From positions 1-52,194 of the forward strand of contig NZ_BJFL01000034.1 in NCBI RefSeq assembly GCF_005405885.1: a stretch of DNA of 52,194 nt, in the 5' to 3' direction. Below, in pieces: positions 24,596 to 33,530 of this stretch. The stretch's first letter is position 1; the number at the start of each line of letters is the position of its first letter. The DNA comes from Gandjariella thermophila. Lineage in GTDB: Bacteria > Actinomycetota > Actinomycetes > Mycobacteriales > Pseudonocardiaceae. Made by a program: the position numbers and the translations under genes. The notes beneath the pieces were generated by a model, which was not told where the DNA came from, did not search any database, and saw nothing but the letters and a program-made list of their open reading frames with translations.

Positions 24596-26138
24596 ACACC
24601 GCCACGACCGTGTCGTTCAGGGTGAGCGTCCCACCGGTGGAGGCGATCCGCGTGGTGTGGCCGGCGCGGTGCTCGATCAGCACGCGCAGGCCACGCACCG
24701 GGTCGGCGGTCACCCCGCCGTCCTCCACCCGTTCCCGCTGCGCCATCGCCATGGTGAGCAGCTCGCATAGCACGCCGAGCGCGTCCGGGGACAGCACGGC
24801 CGACTCCAGCCGGCCCGCGGCCGAGGCAAGCTCGGCGACCGCCTCCGCCCGCCGCCGGTCCGCGTGCCGGGCCTCGGCGAGCAGCGACTGCTCGGTGATC
24901 GGGTCGTCCACGATCCGCGAGGTGCGGCCGCGGGCGCCCCGGTCACCCCGGCTGCGCACGCTCACCGTCACGTCCGTCACCGGGCCGTCCCGCCACGGGG
25001 TGTGCTCGTCGTCCGCGTCGTGCTCCGGAGCCGGCAGCAGGTGCCGCGCCGAGTACAGGCCGAACGCCGCCGCGTACAGCCGGTGCGCCCGCGCCGGGGT
25101 GGCCGCGTCGAACCAGCCGGCCAGCTTGAGCAGGTCGGCCCGCCGGCCGGGCAGCGGACCGCCGCCGGCCGTGGCCCGCTTAACACTGGCCAGCAGCGCG
25201 CCGATGGCCCGCGCCGTGGCCTCGCGCAGCGCCGTGACCTGGCTGGGCCGGCCCGGACGGTCCACGAACCAGTCCGTCAGCTCCTGCCAGTCCGCCGCCG
25301 ACCGGCCCCGGGACCGCTCGACCCGCTCGTCCGCCGACTCGCCGGTGAACGCCGGCGCGCCGAGCAGCCGCAGCAGCTCGCTCCGGCTGCGGGCCAGCGT
25401 GGCCAGCGTCTCGCCGATCGCCGGGGTGTACCGCAGCACATCCTCCACGACCATCTGGATGTACTCGACCAGCAGGTTGCGGAACCCGGCGATCTCGTCC
25501 GGGTCGAGGTGGTGCCGGGTGACCACGTGACCGAGGTAGGCGTAGAAGTCGCGGACGGTGGCGGCCAGCTCGGCGTGCTGCAGGAACAGCGTGGTGACCT
25601 GCTCGGCCAGCGCCTCGGTGGCCCGCCGCGCGGAGGCCGGCCCGTGCCGCTCGGCCATCACCGCCTCGGACAGCGTGACGCCGAGCTGGCGCAGCCCCCG
25701 CTCGATCGCGGGCAGCAGCTCCCGGGACACCTCCCGGGCGCCCTCCGGCACCCGCAGCAGCTCGTCCACGTCCCGCTGCACTCGCACGGCAAGCTTGCTG
25801 ACCTGGTACCGCACGCTGCCGTGCTGGAACTCGGTGATGCTCGAGGCCACCACCTCGCGCCGGCCGTGCACCAGGTTGCCCCACTCGACAAGCTGCTTGA
25901 GCCGGGCGATGACGTTCTCCACCCGCGACTCGCCCTCGTCGATCCGCCCGTCCCGCTCCGCGGCCGCCAGCGCGCTGGCCACCTCACCGGCGGACAGGTC
26001 GGCCAGCAGCGTCGCTGTGAACAGCCGCATGATCTCCAGGTAGGTGCGGTGATGCTCACGCGGCTGGAGGTAGGCGTACAGGTGCAGCCGCCGCTCCGCC
26101 GCCCCCTCACGGCCCCTGGCTTGCTGCTCGGACTCCAC
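24585..26138 (-). CDS. jetA: JetA-like kleisin subunit, Wadjet system (TIGR02677 family)
   Basis: 517 aa from GTG 26138. The opening 'RLHLYAYLQPREHHRTYLEIMRLFTATLLADL' and the following 'LVEWGNLVHGRREVVASSITEFQHGSVRYQVSKLA' are typical of TIGR02677. The rest is mostly helical with winged-helix-like ends, as in the MukF-like kleisin that bridges the two JetC heads and holds JetB. It is the first gene of the operon. A TATCGT -10 element lies eight bases upstream of the start and no Shine-Dalgarno is visible, so the message may be leaderless. Its stop overlaps the first repeat mini-ORF. Confidence 0.9.
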   Translation of the reverse strand: MESEQQARGREGAAERRLHLYAYLQPREHHRTYLEIMRLFTATLLADLSAGEVASALAAAERDGRIDEGESRVENVIARLKQLVEWGNLVHGRREVVASSITEFQHGSVRYQVSKLAVRVQRDVDELLRVPEGAREVSRELLPAIERGLRQLGVTLSEAVMAERHGPASARRATEALAEQVTTLFLQHAELAATVRDFYAYLGHVVTRHHLDPDEIAGFRNLLVEYIQMVVEDVLRYTPAIGETLATLARSRSELLRLLGAPAFTGESADERVERSRGRSAADWQELTDWFVDRPGRPSQVTALREATARAIGALLASVKRATAGGGPLPGRRADLLKLAGWFDAATPARAHRLYAAAFGLYSARHLLPAPEHDADDEHTPWRDGPVTDVTVSVRSRGDRGARGRTSRIVDDPITEQSLLAEARHADRRRAEAVAELASAAGRLESAVLSPDALGVLCELLTMAMAQRERVEDGGVTADPVRGLRVLIEHRAGHTTRIASTGGTLTLNDTVVAVSAS

Positions 26139-26146
26139 GAGTCGCC

Positions 26147-26152
26147 ACGATA
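26147..26152 (-). promoter_or_regulatory. -10 element of the jet operon, probably leaderless
   Basis: Read on the minus strand this is TATCGT, eight bases before the jetA GTG. No purine-rich Shine-Dalgarno lies between. The 129-base gap to cobD also holds the cobD promoter on the other strand. Confidence 0.35.
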
Positions 26153-26267
26153 GCCACGGCCACCGACACTATGGCCGCGCGCTCGGCGCGGGGCCGCCCA
26201 CGATCGGGTGACACCCAGCCGATAGGGTCCTCGATCCAGCGGGCGATAGCGAAGGGGGATCTCGCGG

Positions 26268-27218
26268 GTGGGCGTGGCGCGCGCGATCGGTCTGCTGCTC
26301 GGCATGGCCGCCGACGGTGCCCTGGGGGACCCCCGGCGCGGGCACCCGGTCGCCGCGTTCGGCCGGCTGGCCGGCCGGGTGGAGCGGGCCCTGTACCGGG
26401 ATGACCGGCTGGCCGGCGCGGCGCACACCGCGCTGCTCACCGGTGCCGCGGTGCTGCTCGGAGCGGCCGGGCAGCGGTTCGGCCGGCGCGGCCCGGCGCT
26501 GGAGGCGGCGACCACCGCGCTGGCCACCTGGGCGGTGCTGGGCGGCACCTCGCTGGCCGGCGAGGGCGTCGCCGTGGGCCGCGCGCTGGACGCCGGCGAT
26601 CTGGCCGCCGCGCGGGAGCGGCTGCCCGGCCTGTGCGGTCGCGACCCGGACTCCCTGGACACGAACGGCCTGGCCAGGGCGGCGGTGGAGTCCGTGGCGG
26701 AGAACACCTCGGACGCGGTGGTGGCGCCGCTGCTGTGGGGTGCGGTGGCCGGGATTCCCGGCTTACTCGGCTACCGCGCGGTCAACACGCTGGACGCGAT
26801 GATCGGCCACCGGTCCGCCCGCTACCGCCGGTTCGGCTGGGCCGCCGCGCGCCTGGACGACCTGGCCAACCTGGTGCCGTCCCGGGTCGCCGCGCTGATC
26901 ACCGCCGGGTGCGCCCCGGTGGTCGGCGGGTCGGCGGCGGAGGCGTGGCGGGCGTTCCGGCGGGACGCCGCCGCGCACCCCAGCCCGAACGCGGGCCAGG
27001 TGGAGGCGGCGTTCGCCGGCGCGCTGGAGGTGCGGCTCGGCGGCCGGACCGTCTACCCGTACGGCGTGGAGGACCGGCCAGTGCTCGGCGTCGGCCGGAT
27101 GCCGGATGCCGGCCACGTGACCCGCGCGGTGGAGCTGTCCCGGGTGGTCGGCACGGTGGCCGCGGCCATCGCCGCGCTGCTCGCGCTGGTCTTCGGCCGG
27201 CGGCGGGCCCGCCGCTGA
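26268..27218 (+). CDS. cobD: Cobalamin biosynthesis protein CobD/CbiB
   Basis: 316 aa from GTG 26268 with GGGGGA upstream; a TAGGGT -10 candidate is at 26223-26228. CobD is a membrane enzyme that attaches the aminopropanol arm to adenosylcobyric acid, giving adenosylcobinamide. Family motifs seen are 'DGALGDPRRGHPVAAFGRL' at the N-terminus, 'DTNGLARAAVESVAENTSDAVVAPL', 'YRAVNTLDAMIGHR' and 'HPSPNAGQVEAAFAGALEVRLGG'. Hydrophobic helices are distributed along the protein. The gene belongs to the same neighbourhood as cobC and an RNase H-CobC fusion. It ends five bases before the convergent SURF1 gene. Confidence 0.95.
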   Translation: MGVARAIGLLLGMAADGALGDPRRGHPVAAFGRLAGRVERALYRDDRLAGAAHTALLTGAAVLLGAAGQRFGRRGPALEAATTALATWAVLGGTSLAGEGVAVGRALDAGDLAAARERLPGLCGRDPDSLDTNGLARAAVESVAENTSDAVVAPLLWGAVAGIPGLLGYRAVNTLDAMIGHRSARYRRFGWAAARLDDLANLVPSRVAALITAGCAPVVGGSAAEAWRAFRRDAAAHPSPNAGQVEAAFAGALEVRLGGRTVYPYGVEDRPVLGVGRMPDAGHVTRAVELSRVVGTVAAAIAALLALVFGRRRARR

Positions 27219-27222
27219 GCGG

Positions 27223-28086
27223 TCAGCCCGTGCGCTGGTGGGCCCGGTCCCGGTCGCGCGCGTCCTCGTCCGCCGCCTGCCGCTCGGCGCGCTCGGCCGC
27301 CTCCTCCTCGGCGATCATCTCGGCCACCGACCTGCGCCGGCTCGGCGCCGGATGCTCGGTGAGCACGCCGCCGGGCTGCAGCTCGCGCCAGGTGAAGTAG
27401 ATCCACGCCAGGATCGCCATGGTGCCGAAGGCGATCCACTGCAGGGCGTAGGAGAAGAACGGGCCGGAGTCGAGCTGCGGCAGCGGCAGCGGGTTGAGCA
27501 CCCCGGGCTGGTCGGCGAGCAACTCGAAATATCCCGGCCGGATGGCCAGCCCGGCGGCCTGGCCGACGATCGCCGAGTTCACCGCGTACACCTGCCGGTG
27601 GCCGTCCCGGTCGAACGCCGGCCGGTTGTCCGGTTCGTCCTGGCGCACCCGGGCGCTCACGGTCACCTCGCCGCCGGGCGGGGCGGCGAACGCCGGGATG
27701 CTCACGTCGCCGACCGGGCGCACGTAGCCGCGGTCGAGCAGCACCACCCCGCCGCGCTGGAGCTGGAACGGGGTGAGCACCTCGTACGCCGGCTCGCCCT
27801 GCACCGTGCGCAGCCGGGCCAGCGCCTCGCCGGACGGCAGGTAGTGGCCGGTCATGGTCACCGGCCGCCACTCCACCGCCGCCGGCTCGCCCGACCCGCT
27901 GACCAGCCGGTCCAGCGGTACCGGCGCGGTCCGCAACGACGAGGACACCGCCGCGTTCTGCGCCACCCGCTCGGCGTTCCTGCGGAACTGCCACGGCGCG
28001 AGGATCGTGTAGCAGGCGGCGGCGAACAGCAGCACCGCCAACGTCAGCGCCAGCCACCCGGGCCGCAGCAAGAACCGGAACCGCAC
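27223..28086 (-). CDS. SURF1 family protein, cytochrome oxidase assembly factor
   Basis: 287 aa from GTG 28086. Membrane helices near residues 10-28 and 212-232 flank an extracytoplasmic domain containing 'WQFRRNAERVAQN', 'VTMTGHYLPSGE' and 'VLLDRGYVRP', the SURF1 signature elements. The C-terminus adds a ~50-residue charged helical cytoplasmic extension rich in Glu/Ala/Arg. SURF1 proteins help insert heme a into cytochrome c oxidase. The M. tuberculosis equivalent Rv2235 also sits between ptpA and cobD, matching this layout. Confidence 0.93.
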   Translation of the reverse strand: MRFRFLLRPGWLALTLAVLLFAAACYTILAPWQFRRNAERVAQNAAVSSSLRTAPVPLDRLVSGSGEPAAVEWRPVTMTGHYLPSGEALARLRTVQGEPAYEVLTPFQLQRGGVVLLDRGYVRPVGDVSIPAFAAPPGGEVTVSARVRQDEPDNRPAFDRDGHRQVYAVNSAIVGQAAGLAIRPGYFELLADQPGVLNPLPLPQLDSGPFFSYALQWIAFGTMAILAWIYFTWRELQPGGVLTEHPAPSRRRSVAEMIAEEEAAERAERQAADEDARDRDRAHQRTG

Positions 28087-28178
28087 GCCACCACGGTAAT
28101 GCGTGACCGGCGAGACAGGGCGGTCAGCCCAAAGCCGAGCCCCGGCCCCGGCCGCCTGCGCCCAGCGCTGCGCCGGGC

Positions 28179-28259
28179 CGCCGCGGCCGTCCTGAGTCAG
28201 CCCGCGGCAAGGGCTGTGCCGATGCGCCGCGGCCGTCTTGATTCAGCCCGCGGCAAGGG
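28179..28259. repeat. 46-bp tandem duplication at the 3' end of the kinase gene
   Basis: Two 35-base copies (28179-28213 and 28225-28259) match at 33 positions and are offset by 46 bases. The right copy contains the last codons and stop of the fructosamine-kinase-like gene; the left copy repeats them in the downstream non-coding DNA. Confidence 0.8.
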
Positions 28260-29112
28260 TTTCCCGCGCGGCGGCCACCGCCTGGGCGCCGTACCCGCCG
28301 CCGAACAGCACGGTGTGTACCAGCAGCGGGAAGAGTTGGTGCAGCGGAACGCGGGCGTGCCAGCCGTCGGCCAGCGGTGCGGCCTCCTGGTAAGCCGCGA
28401 GCACCCGATCCAGATGTGGGCAACCGAACAGCCGCAGCATGGCCAGATCGGTCTCCCGGTGCCCGCCATGGGCGGCCGGGTCCATCAGCCACGCCCGGCC
28501 GTCCGCCGCCCAGTGCACATTGCCGTTCCACAGGTCGCCGTGCAGCCGGGCGGGCGGCTCGGCCGGACCGGCCAGCTCTCCGATCCGCGCGCACACCCGC
28601 TCGATCACCTCGGCGTCGCCCCGGTGCAGGGTTCCCTCGTCCACCGCGCGGCGCAGGTAGGGCCGGACCCGGTACTCGGCGTACCACTCCGGCCACGCCG
28701 GCCCCGGCTCGTTGCGCATCGGCGCCAGGCCGATCCACGCGTCGGCCGGGCCGCCCGGGGGAGCGGCGCCGAACGCGTCCGCGCCGGCGGCGTGCAGCGC
28801 GGCCAGTTCTCGGCCCAGCCGCTCCGCCGCCGTGGGACCGGGTCGTCCGCCGGCCACGTACGCGGTGACCAGCCAGGGCCCGTCGTGCCCGAACACGGCG
28901 GGCACCGGCACCGCGTCCGCATCGGCGAGCCAGGACAGCGAGGCGGTCTCGGCGGCCGCGGCGCTGGGCTCGGGATGCCGCTTGGCCACCACCCGATCGC
29001 CGCCGTCCAGGTCCACCGCGTAGACCACCCCGCCGAGCGGGCGGGCGTTGGTGGCGGGCGCGCCGGTCAGCCGGGCGGCGACGGCAACCGCCTGCTCGTG
29101 CGCCGCGGTCAC
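28243..29112 (-). CDS. Fructosamine/ketosamine 3-kinase family protein
   Basis: 289 aa from GTG 29112, overlapping the phosphatase stop as GTGA. The family belongs to the aminoglycoside phosphotransferase-like fold and phosphorylates sugar adducts on protein amines as a repair step. Visible motifs are 'VVAKRHPEPSAAAAETASLSWLA' (ATP-site Lys and Glu), 'LVTAYVAGGRPGPTAAERLGRELAALH', the catalytic loop 'LHGDLWNGNVHW' and the metal-binding 'LMDPAAHGGHRETDLAMLRLFG', the last being characteristic of this family. Coupling to a low-molecular-weight phosphatase suggests joint function. The bacterial substrate is probably a ribulosamine or erythrulosamine rather than fructosamine, by family analogy. 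Confidence 0.88.
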   Translation of the reverse strand: MTAAHEQAVAVAARLTGAPATNARPLGGVVYAVDLDGGDRVVAKRHPEPSAAAAETASLSWLADADAVPVPAVFGHDGPWLVTAYVAGGRPGPTAAERLGRELAALHAAGADAFGAAPPGGPADAWIGLAPMRNEPGPAWPEWYAEYRVRPYLRRAVDEGTLHRGDAEVIERVCARIGELAGPAEPPARLHGDLWNGNVHWAADGRAWLMDPAAHGGHRETDLAMLRLFGCPHLDRVLAAYQEAAPLADGWHARVPLHQLFPLLVHTVLFGGGYGAQAVAAARETLAAG

Positions 29113-29606
29113 AGCCGTTCCCGCACCCAGTCCAGCAGGCCGGGAACCGCCGCCTCGATCATCTCCAGCACGTCGGTGAACCCGTGGTCGCCGCCGTAGT
29201 AGGGGTCGGGCACATCGAGGTCCCCGGTGGCGTCCGGGTCGAACGAGCGGAGCAGCCGCACCCGGTCCGGGTCGCCCACCACCCGCCGCAGCGAGCGCAG
29301 GTGTCCCGAGTCCAGCGCGACCAGCAGGTCGGCGTCCAGGTGGTCCGGGCTCACCTGGGCGGCCGTGTGGTCCACCGGGTAGCCGTGGTCGGCGAGCACC
29401 TTCGCCGCCCGGTCGTCCGCCGGCTCTCCGACGTGCCACGACCCGACGCCGGCGCTGCTCACCCGCACGCGGTCGCCGAGTCCGGAACGGCGCAGGTTTT
29501 CCTCGAACACCGAGGCGGCCATCGGCGAGCGGCAGATGTTTCCGGTGCAGACGAAGCAGACGTGCACGGCGGGCCAGGGTAGGTCGTCCGCCGGCACCCC
29601 TGCCAC
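29109..29606 (-). CDS. ptpA: Low-molecular-weight protein tyrosine phosphatase, PtpA-like
   Basis: 165 aa from GTG 29606; GTG 29567 (giving '[10 protein letters not shown]') is an alternative that matches most homologues better at the N-terminus, and neither has a clear Shine-Dalgarno. The CX5R catalytic loop is C20-TGNICR-26 in '[15 protein letters not shown]', and the general-acid aspartate lies in '[13 protein letters not shown]'. The position next to SURF1 and near cobC corresponds to Rv2234 (ptpA) of M. tuberculosis. It may act on phosphotyrosine proteins or, given the coupled kinase, on phosphorylated sugar adducts. Confidence 0.9.
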   Translation of the reverse strand: MAGVPADDLPWPAVHVCFVCTGNICRSPMAASVFEENLRRSGLGDRVRVSSAGVGSWHVGEPADDRAAKVLADHGYPVDHTAAQVSPDHLDADLLVALDSGHLRSLRRVVGDPDRVRLLRSFDPDATGDLDVPDPYYGGDHGFTDVLEMIEAAVPGLLDWVRERL

Positions 29607-29644
29607 CGCACGCGCCCAAGGTCACCGTGGGCCGCGACGCTGCC

Positions 29645-29650
29645 TAGACT
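29645..29650 (+). promoter_or_regulatory. -10 element, probably leaderless start of the cobC operon
   Basis: TAGACT lies eight bases before the ATG at 29659, with no Shine-Dalgarno between. It would drive cobC, the Nif3-like gene, the zinc-ribbon gene and the RNase H-CobC gene as one transcript, since all four overlap. Confidence 0.4.
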
Positions 29651-29658
29651 CGCCTGCG

Positions 29659-30738
29659 ATGGCCGGCCGGGACGGGAACGACGAGCGCGCGCTGCTGCGC
29701 CACCACGGAGACGTGGACGCCGCGCCGGGGCTGCTGGACTTCGCGGTGAACGTGCGCCTGACCCGGCCGCCGTCCTGGCTGCGCGACCGGCTGGCCGCCG
29801 CGCTGGACCGGCTGGGCGGTTACCCGTCGGCCGCCGAGGACGCCGCGGCCCGCCACGCCGTCGCCGAGCGGCACGGTCGCCGGCCCGAGGACGTGCTGGT
29901 GCTGGGGGGCGCCGCGGAGGGGTTCGCGCTGCTGCCGGTGCTCCGCCCCACGCTGGCCGCCGTCGTGCACCCCTCGTTCACCGAGCCGGACGTGGCGCTG
30001 GCCGACGCCGGCGTGCCGATACACCGTGTCCAACTCACCGCCGAGGACGGCTACGCGCTCCGGCCCGAACTGGTCCCGGAGGCCGCCGACCTGGTCGTCC
30101 TGGGCAACCCGACCAACCCGACCTCGGTGCTGCATCCCGCCGACGCGATCCGCCGGCTGGCCCGGCCCGGCCGGGTGCTCGTGGTGGACGAGGCGTTCGC
30201 CGACGCCGTGCCCGGCGAGCCGGAGTCGCTGGCCGGGGCGGCGGACGTGCCCGGGCTGATCGTGCTGCGCAGCCTGACCAAGACCTGGGGGCTGTCGGGG
30301 CTGCGCGCCGGCTACGCGCTGGGCGCGCCCGAACTCCTCGCCGCGCTGGCCCGCCACCGTCCACAGTGGCCGGTGAGCACGCTCACCCTGGAGGCGGTGC
30401 GCGCGTGCAGCGAACCGGCCGCGGTCGCCGAGGCCGAGCGGGCCGCCACCGAGGCCGCCGAGCACCGGCAGGCGATGACCGCCGCGCTGCTCGGCGTTCC
30501 CGGGGTGACCGTGCACCGGCCGGCCGCCGCGCCGTTCCTGCTGCTCCGGGTGCCCGGCGGCGCGCGGCTGCGGGCCGCACTCCGGGAGCGTGGCATCGCG
30601 GTGCGCCGAGGCGACACGTTTCCCGGGCTGACCGCGGACCACCTGCGTGTCGCCGTCCGTCCACCCGAGACGTCCGCCATGCTGATCGCGGCGATGCGCG
30701 CGGTACTGGCCGGAACCAGCAGCGAGGAGGTCGCTTGA
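29659..30738 (+). CDS. cobC: Threonine-phosphate decarboxylase-like aminotransferase CobC
   Basis: 359 aa from ATG 29659. This is a fold-type I PLP enzyme related to histidinol-phosphate aminotransferase. Motifs: '[13 protein letters not shown]' (family 'DFSVNVNP'-type opening), '[19 protein letters not shown]', '[13 protein letters not shown]', '[13 protein letters not shown]' and the PLP-lysine loop '[15 protein letters not shown]'. CobC/CobD-type enzymes supply (R)-1-amino-2-propanol phosphate or a related side chain for cobalamin. It matches Rv2231c in position. The last codons overlap the TTG start of the Nif3-like gene. Confidence 0.9.
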   Translation: MAGRDGNDERALLRHHGDVDAAPGLLDFAVNVRLTRPPSWLRDRLAAALDRLGGYPSAAEDAAARHAVAERHGRRPEDVLVLGGAAEGFALLPVLRPTLAAVVHPSFTEPDVALADAGVPIHRVQLTAEDGYALRPELVPEAADLVVLGNPTNPTSVLHPADAIRRLARPGRVLVVDEAFADAVPGEPESLAGAADVPGLIVLRSLTKTWGLSGLRAGYALGAPELLAALARHRPQWPVSTLTLEAVRACSEPAAVAEAERAATEAAEHRQAMTAALLGVPGVTVHRPAAAPFLLLRVPGGARLRAALRERGIAVRRGDTFPGLTADHLRVAVRPPETSAMLIAAMRAVLAGTSSEEVA

Positions 30739-31595
30739 CTGTCACCGTCGGTGACGTGGTCGGCGCGCTGGAGCGGGCCTACCCGCCGGAGCTTGCCGAG
30801 TCCTGGGACGCGGTCGGCCTGGTCTGCGGCGACCCGGTCGAGCCGGTGCGGCGGGTGCTGGTCTGCGTCGACCCGGTCGACGCCACCGTCACCGAGGCGC
30901 TGGACCTCGGCGCGCAGTTGATCGTCGCGCACCACCCGCTGCTTCTGCGCGGCGTGCACGGGGTGCCCGCGGACACCGCCAAGGGGCGGCTGGTGCACCG
31001 CCTGGTCCGCGCCGGAGCCGCGCTGTTCTGCGCGCACACCAACGCCGACTCGGCCAACCCCGGGGTGTCCGACGCGCTGGCCGCGGTCCTGGGGCTGGAC
31101 GTGCTCGGCCCGCTGGTGGCGCGCACCGAGGAGCCCGGCCAGGGGCTCGGCCGGATCGGCCGGCTGCCCGCGTCCGAGCCGTTCGCCGACTTCGTCCGGC
31201 GGGTGGCGGCCGCGCTGCCGGCCACCGAGTGGGGCGTGCGCGCGGCCGGCGACGCCGACCGGGCGATCCGGACCGTCGCGGTGTGCGGCGGCGCCGGCGA
31301 CTCGGCGCTGGACGCCGCCGTGCGGGCCGGCGTGGACGCCTACCTCACCGCCGACCTCCGGCACCACCCGGCCAGCGAGCACTTGGCGCGCGCCGACGTG
31401 CCGGGCAACCAGGTGCCGGCCCTGGTGGACGTGGCGCACTGGGCCAGTGAGTGGCCGTGGTGCGAGCAGGCGGCCGGCGTGGTCCGCGCCGCGTTCGGGG
31501 GTACGGTCGAGGTCTCCGTCTCCACCCTTCGTACCGACCCGTGGACCCTGCGGGCGTCCGCGACGACCACCGCCTCCGGGAGGGCCACCGAGTGA
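30735..31595 (+). CDS. Nif3-like dinuclear metal centre protein
   Basis: 286 aa from TTG 30735, which overlaps the cobC stop (TTGA) and has AGGAGG four bases upstream. The start fits the family opening '[15 protein letters not shown]'. Metal ligands are seen in '[11 protein letters not shown]', in '[12 protein letters not shown]' and in the C-terminal '[12 protein letters not shown]'. Nif3 proteins bind two metals and are GTP cyclohydrolase-I-type-2-like, but their reaction is not established. It corresponds to Rv2230c. The GTGA overlap with the next gene is conserved in this operon. Confidence 0.9.
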   Translation: MTVTVGDVVGALERAYPPELAESWDAVGLVCGDPVEPVRRVLVCVDPVDATVTEALDLGAQLIVAHHPLLLRGVHGVPADTAKGRLVHRLVRAGAALFCAHTNADSANPGVSDALAAVLGLDVLGPLVARTEEPGQGLGRIGRLPASEPFADFVRRVAAALPATEWGVRAAGDADRAIRTVAVCGGAGDSALDAAVRAGVDAYLTADLRHHPASEHLARADVPGNQVPALVDVAHWASEWPWCEQAAGVVRAAFGGTVEVSVSTLRTDPWTLRASATTTASGRATE

Positions 31596-32329
31596 AAGCC
31601 GACCCCACCGTGCAGCGCCGGTTGCTCGACCTTGCCCAGGTCGACGCCGAGTTGGCGCGCGTCGGGCACCGTCGCAGGACGCTGCCCGAGCTGACCGAGG
31701 TCACCGAGGCCGAGCGCACCCTGCAGGCCAGACGGGACGCGCTGGTCGCGGTGGAAACCACGCTCGGCGACCTGGACCGGGACATCAGCCGGCAGGAAAC
31801 GGAGATCGAGCAGGTGCGGGCCAGGGAGGACCGGGACCGCAAGATGCTCGACTCCGGGTCGGTGGCCGCCAAGCAACTCTCCGACCTGCAGCACGAGCTG
31901 GGCACTCTGCAGCGCCGGCAGAGCGCGCTGGAGGACGACCTGCTGGAGTTGATGGAGCGGCGCGAGGCACTCGACATGGACCGCCAGCACGCCCGCGCCC
32001 AGGCCAGCAAGGCGGAGGAGGCGCTGGCGGACGCGTCCCGGCGGCGTGACGAGGCCCTGGCCGACCTGGAGGCCACCGAGTCGAAGCGCACCGCGGAGCG
32101 CGAGGCGATGGTCAAGCAGTTCCCGGCCGACCTGCTCGCCCTCTACGAGCGGGTGCGCGCGCAGCGGGGCATCGGCGCCGCCCTGCTGCGGTCCCGGCGC
32201 TGCGAGGCGTGCCGGCTGGAACTGGACCGCCACGCGCTGGTCAAGGTGAAGAACGCGCCGGCGGACGAGGTGGTGCGGTGTGACGAGTGCGGCGCCATCC
32301 TCGTTCGGACCGGGGAGTCGGGCCTGTGA
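31592..32329 (+). CDS. Coiled-coil protein with C4 zinc ribbon (Rv2229c type)
   Basis: 245 aa from GTG 31592, overlapping the Nif3-like stop. Residues about 8-180 form an antiparallel coiled coil rich in Glu, Arg, Leu and Ala ('[20 protein letters not shown]', '[16 protein letters not shown]'). The C-terminal zinc ribbon has two CxxC pairs: '[10 protein letters not shown]' and '[10 protein letters not shown]'. The family (also known from Chlamydia CT398 and Helicobacter HP0958) has been linked to RNA or secretion-related partners elsewhere; here the function is unknown. It is coupled by GTGA to the downstream RNase H gene. Confidence 0.9.
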   Translation: MKADPTVQRRLLDLAQVDAELARVGHRRRTLPELTEVTEAERTLQARRDALVAVETTLGDLDRDISRQETEIEQVRAREDRDRKMLDSGSVAAKQLSDLQHELGTLQRRQSALEDDLLELMERREALDMDRQHARAQASKAEEALADASRRRDEALADLEATESKRTAEREAMVKQFPADLLALYERVRAQRGIGAALLRSRRCEACRLELDRHALVKVKNAPADEVVRCDECGAILVRTGESGL

Positions 32330-33513
32330 CCCTCCGGGTGGTCGTCGAGGCGGACGGCGGCTCACGGGGCAATCCCGGACCGGCCGGGTTCGGGGCCGTG
32401 GTCGTGGACGCCGGCACCGGCGAGGTGCTCGCCGAACGGATCGGCGGCCTCGGCCGGACCACCAACAACGTGGCCGAGTACCAGGGGCTGATCGCGGGCC
32501 TGCGCGCCGCTGCCGAACTGGGCGCCGAGTCCGTCGACGTGCGGATGGACTCCAAGCTCGTGGTCGAGCAGATGTCCGGCCGGTGGAAGGTCAAGCAGCC
32601 GCACCTGCAGCCGCTGGCCCGCCAGGCCCGCGAACTGGCGGCCTCGTTCGCCAGGGTGACCTACCGGTGGGTGCCCCGCGAGCGGAACCGCCGGGCGGAC
32701 CAGTTGGCCAACGACGCCATGGACGCCCAGGCCAGGGGCGCCCCGCCCACGCTGGAGGAGCACACCGCGCCGCCGCCAGAGAAAGACCCGGAACGTGACG
32801 CCGGCGGGCCGAGCCAGGCCGCGCTGATCGGGATCCCCGAGGACAACGCCGCCGAGGCCGCGCAGACCGCGCCGCCCGCCGCGTGGTCCGGCGCCACCGG
32901 CACCCCCACCCGGCTGCTCCTGCTGCGGCACGCGCAGACCGAGCACTCCGCCCAGCGCCGGTATTCCGGCCGCGGCGACGTGCCGCTCACCGACCTGGGC
33001 ATGCGCCAGGCCGGGGCGGCCGCACGGCGGCTCGCCGCGATGGACGACATCGTCACCATCGTGTCCTCGCCGCTGCGGCGGGCCAGGCAGACCGCCGACG
33101 AGGTGGCCGCGGCCACCGGCGCCGAGATCGTGCTCGAGGACGGGTTCACCGAGGTCGACTTCGGCGCCTGGGAGGGGCTGACCTTCGCCGAGGCCGCGGC
33201 CCGCGACCCGGACCTGCACCGGCGGTGGCTGGCCGACCCCGCGGTACCGCCGCCGGGCGGGGAGAGCTTCGCGGAGGTGCACCGGCGGGTGCGGCGGGCC
33301 AGGGACACGCTGATCGCCAAGCACGGCGGCGCCACCCTGGTCGTGGTCAGCCACGTCACCCCGATCAAGACGCTGCTGTGGATGGCGCTGGACGCCGGGC
33401 CGTCCGTGCTCTACCGGATGCACCTGGACCTGATCTCGCTGTCCGTCGTGGAGTTCTACCCGGACGGCCACGCCTCGGTCCGGCTCGTCAACGACACCTG
33501 CCACCTGGAATAG
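32326..33513 (+). CDS. RNase HI-alpha-ribazole phosphatase fusion (Rv2228c type)
   Basis: 395 aa from GTG 32326. Residues 1-135 are RNase HI: D10 in 'VEADGGSRGNPGPAG', the Glu in 'TNNVAEYQGL', the Asp in 'VRMDSKLVVEQM' and the Asp in 'NRRADQLAND' form the DEDD site. A Pro/Glu/Ala-rich linker (about 140-192) leads to a histidine-phosphatase domain whose catalytic loop is R201-H202 in 'LLLLRHAQTEHS', with a second histidine in 'VVVSHVTPIK'. The N-domain cuts RNA in RNA-DNA hybrids; the C-domain is related to alpha-ribazole-5'-phosphate phosphatase of cobalamin synthesis. The homologue is Rv2228c. Confidence 0.93.
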   Translation: MTLRVVVEADGGSRGNPGPAGFGAVVVDAGTGEVLAERIGGLGRTTNNVAEYQGLIAGLRAAAELGAESVDVRMDSKLVVEQMSGRWKVKQPHLQPLARQARELAASFARVTYRWVPRERNRRADQLANDAMDAQARGAPPTLEEHTAPPPEKDPERDAGGPSQAALIGIPEDNAAEAAQTAPPAAWSGATGTPTRLLLLRHAQTEHSAQRRYSGRGDVPLTDLGMRQAGAAARRLAAMDDIVTIVSSPLRRARQTADEVAAATGAEIVLEDGFTEVDFGAWEGLTFAEAAARDPDLHRRWLADPAVPPPGGESFAEVHRRVRRARDTLIAKHGGATLVVVSHVTPIKTLLWMALDAGPSVLYRMHLDLISLSVVEFYPDGHASVRLVNDTCHLE

Positions 33514-33530
33514 CCGGCCATGATCCTCCG

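Noticed and set aside
26139-26267. Cobalamin riboswitch before cobD
   Set aside because: The gap is only 129 bases and lacks the B12-box (GCCACTG-like) and the long folded leader that such riboswitches need.
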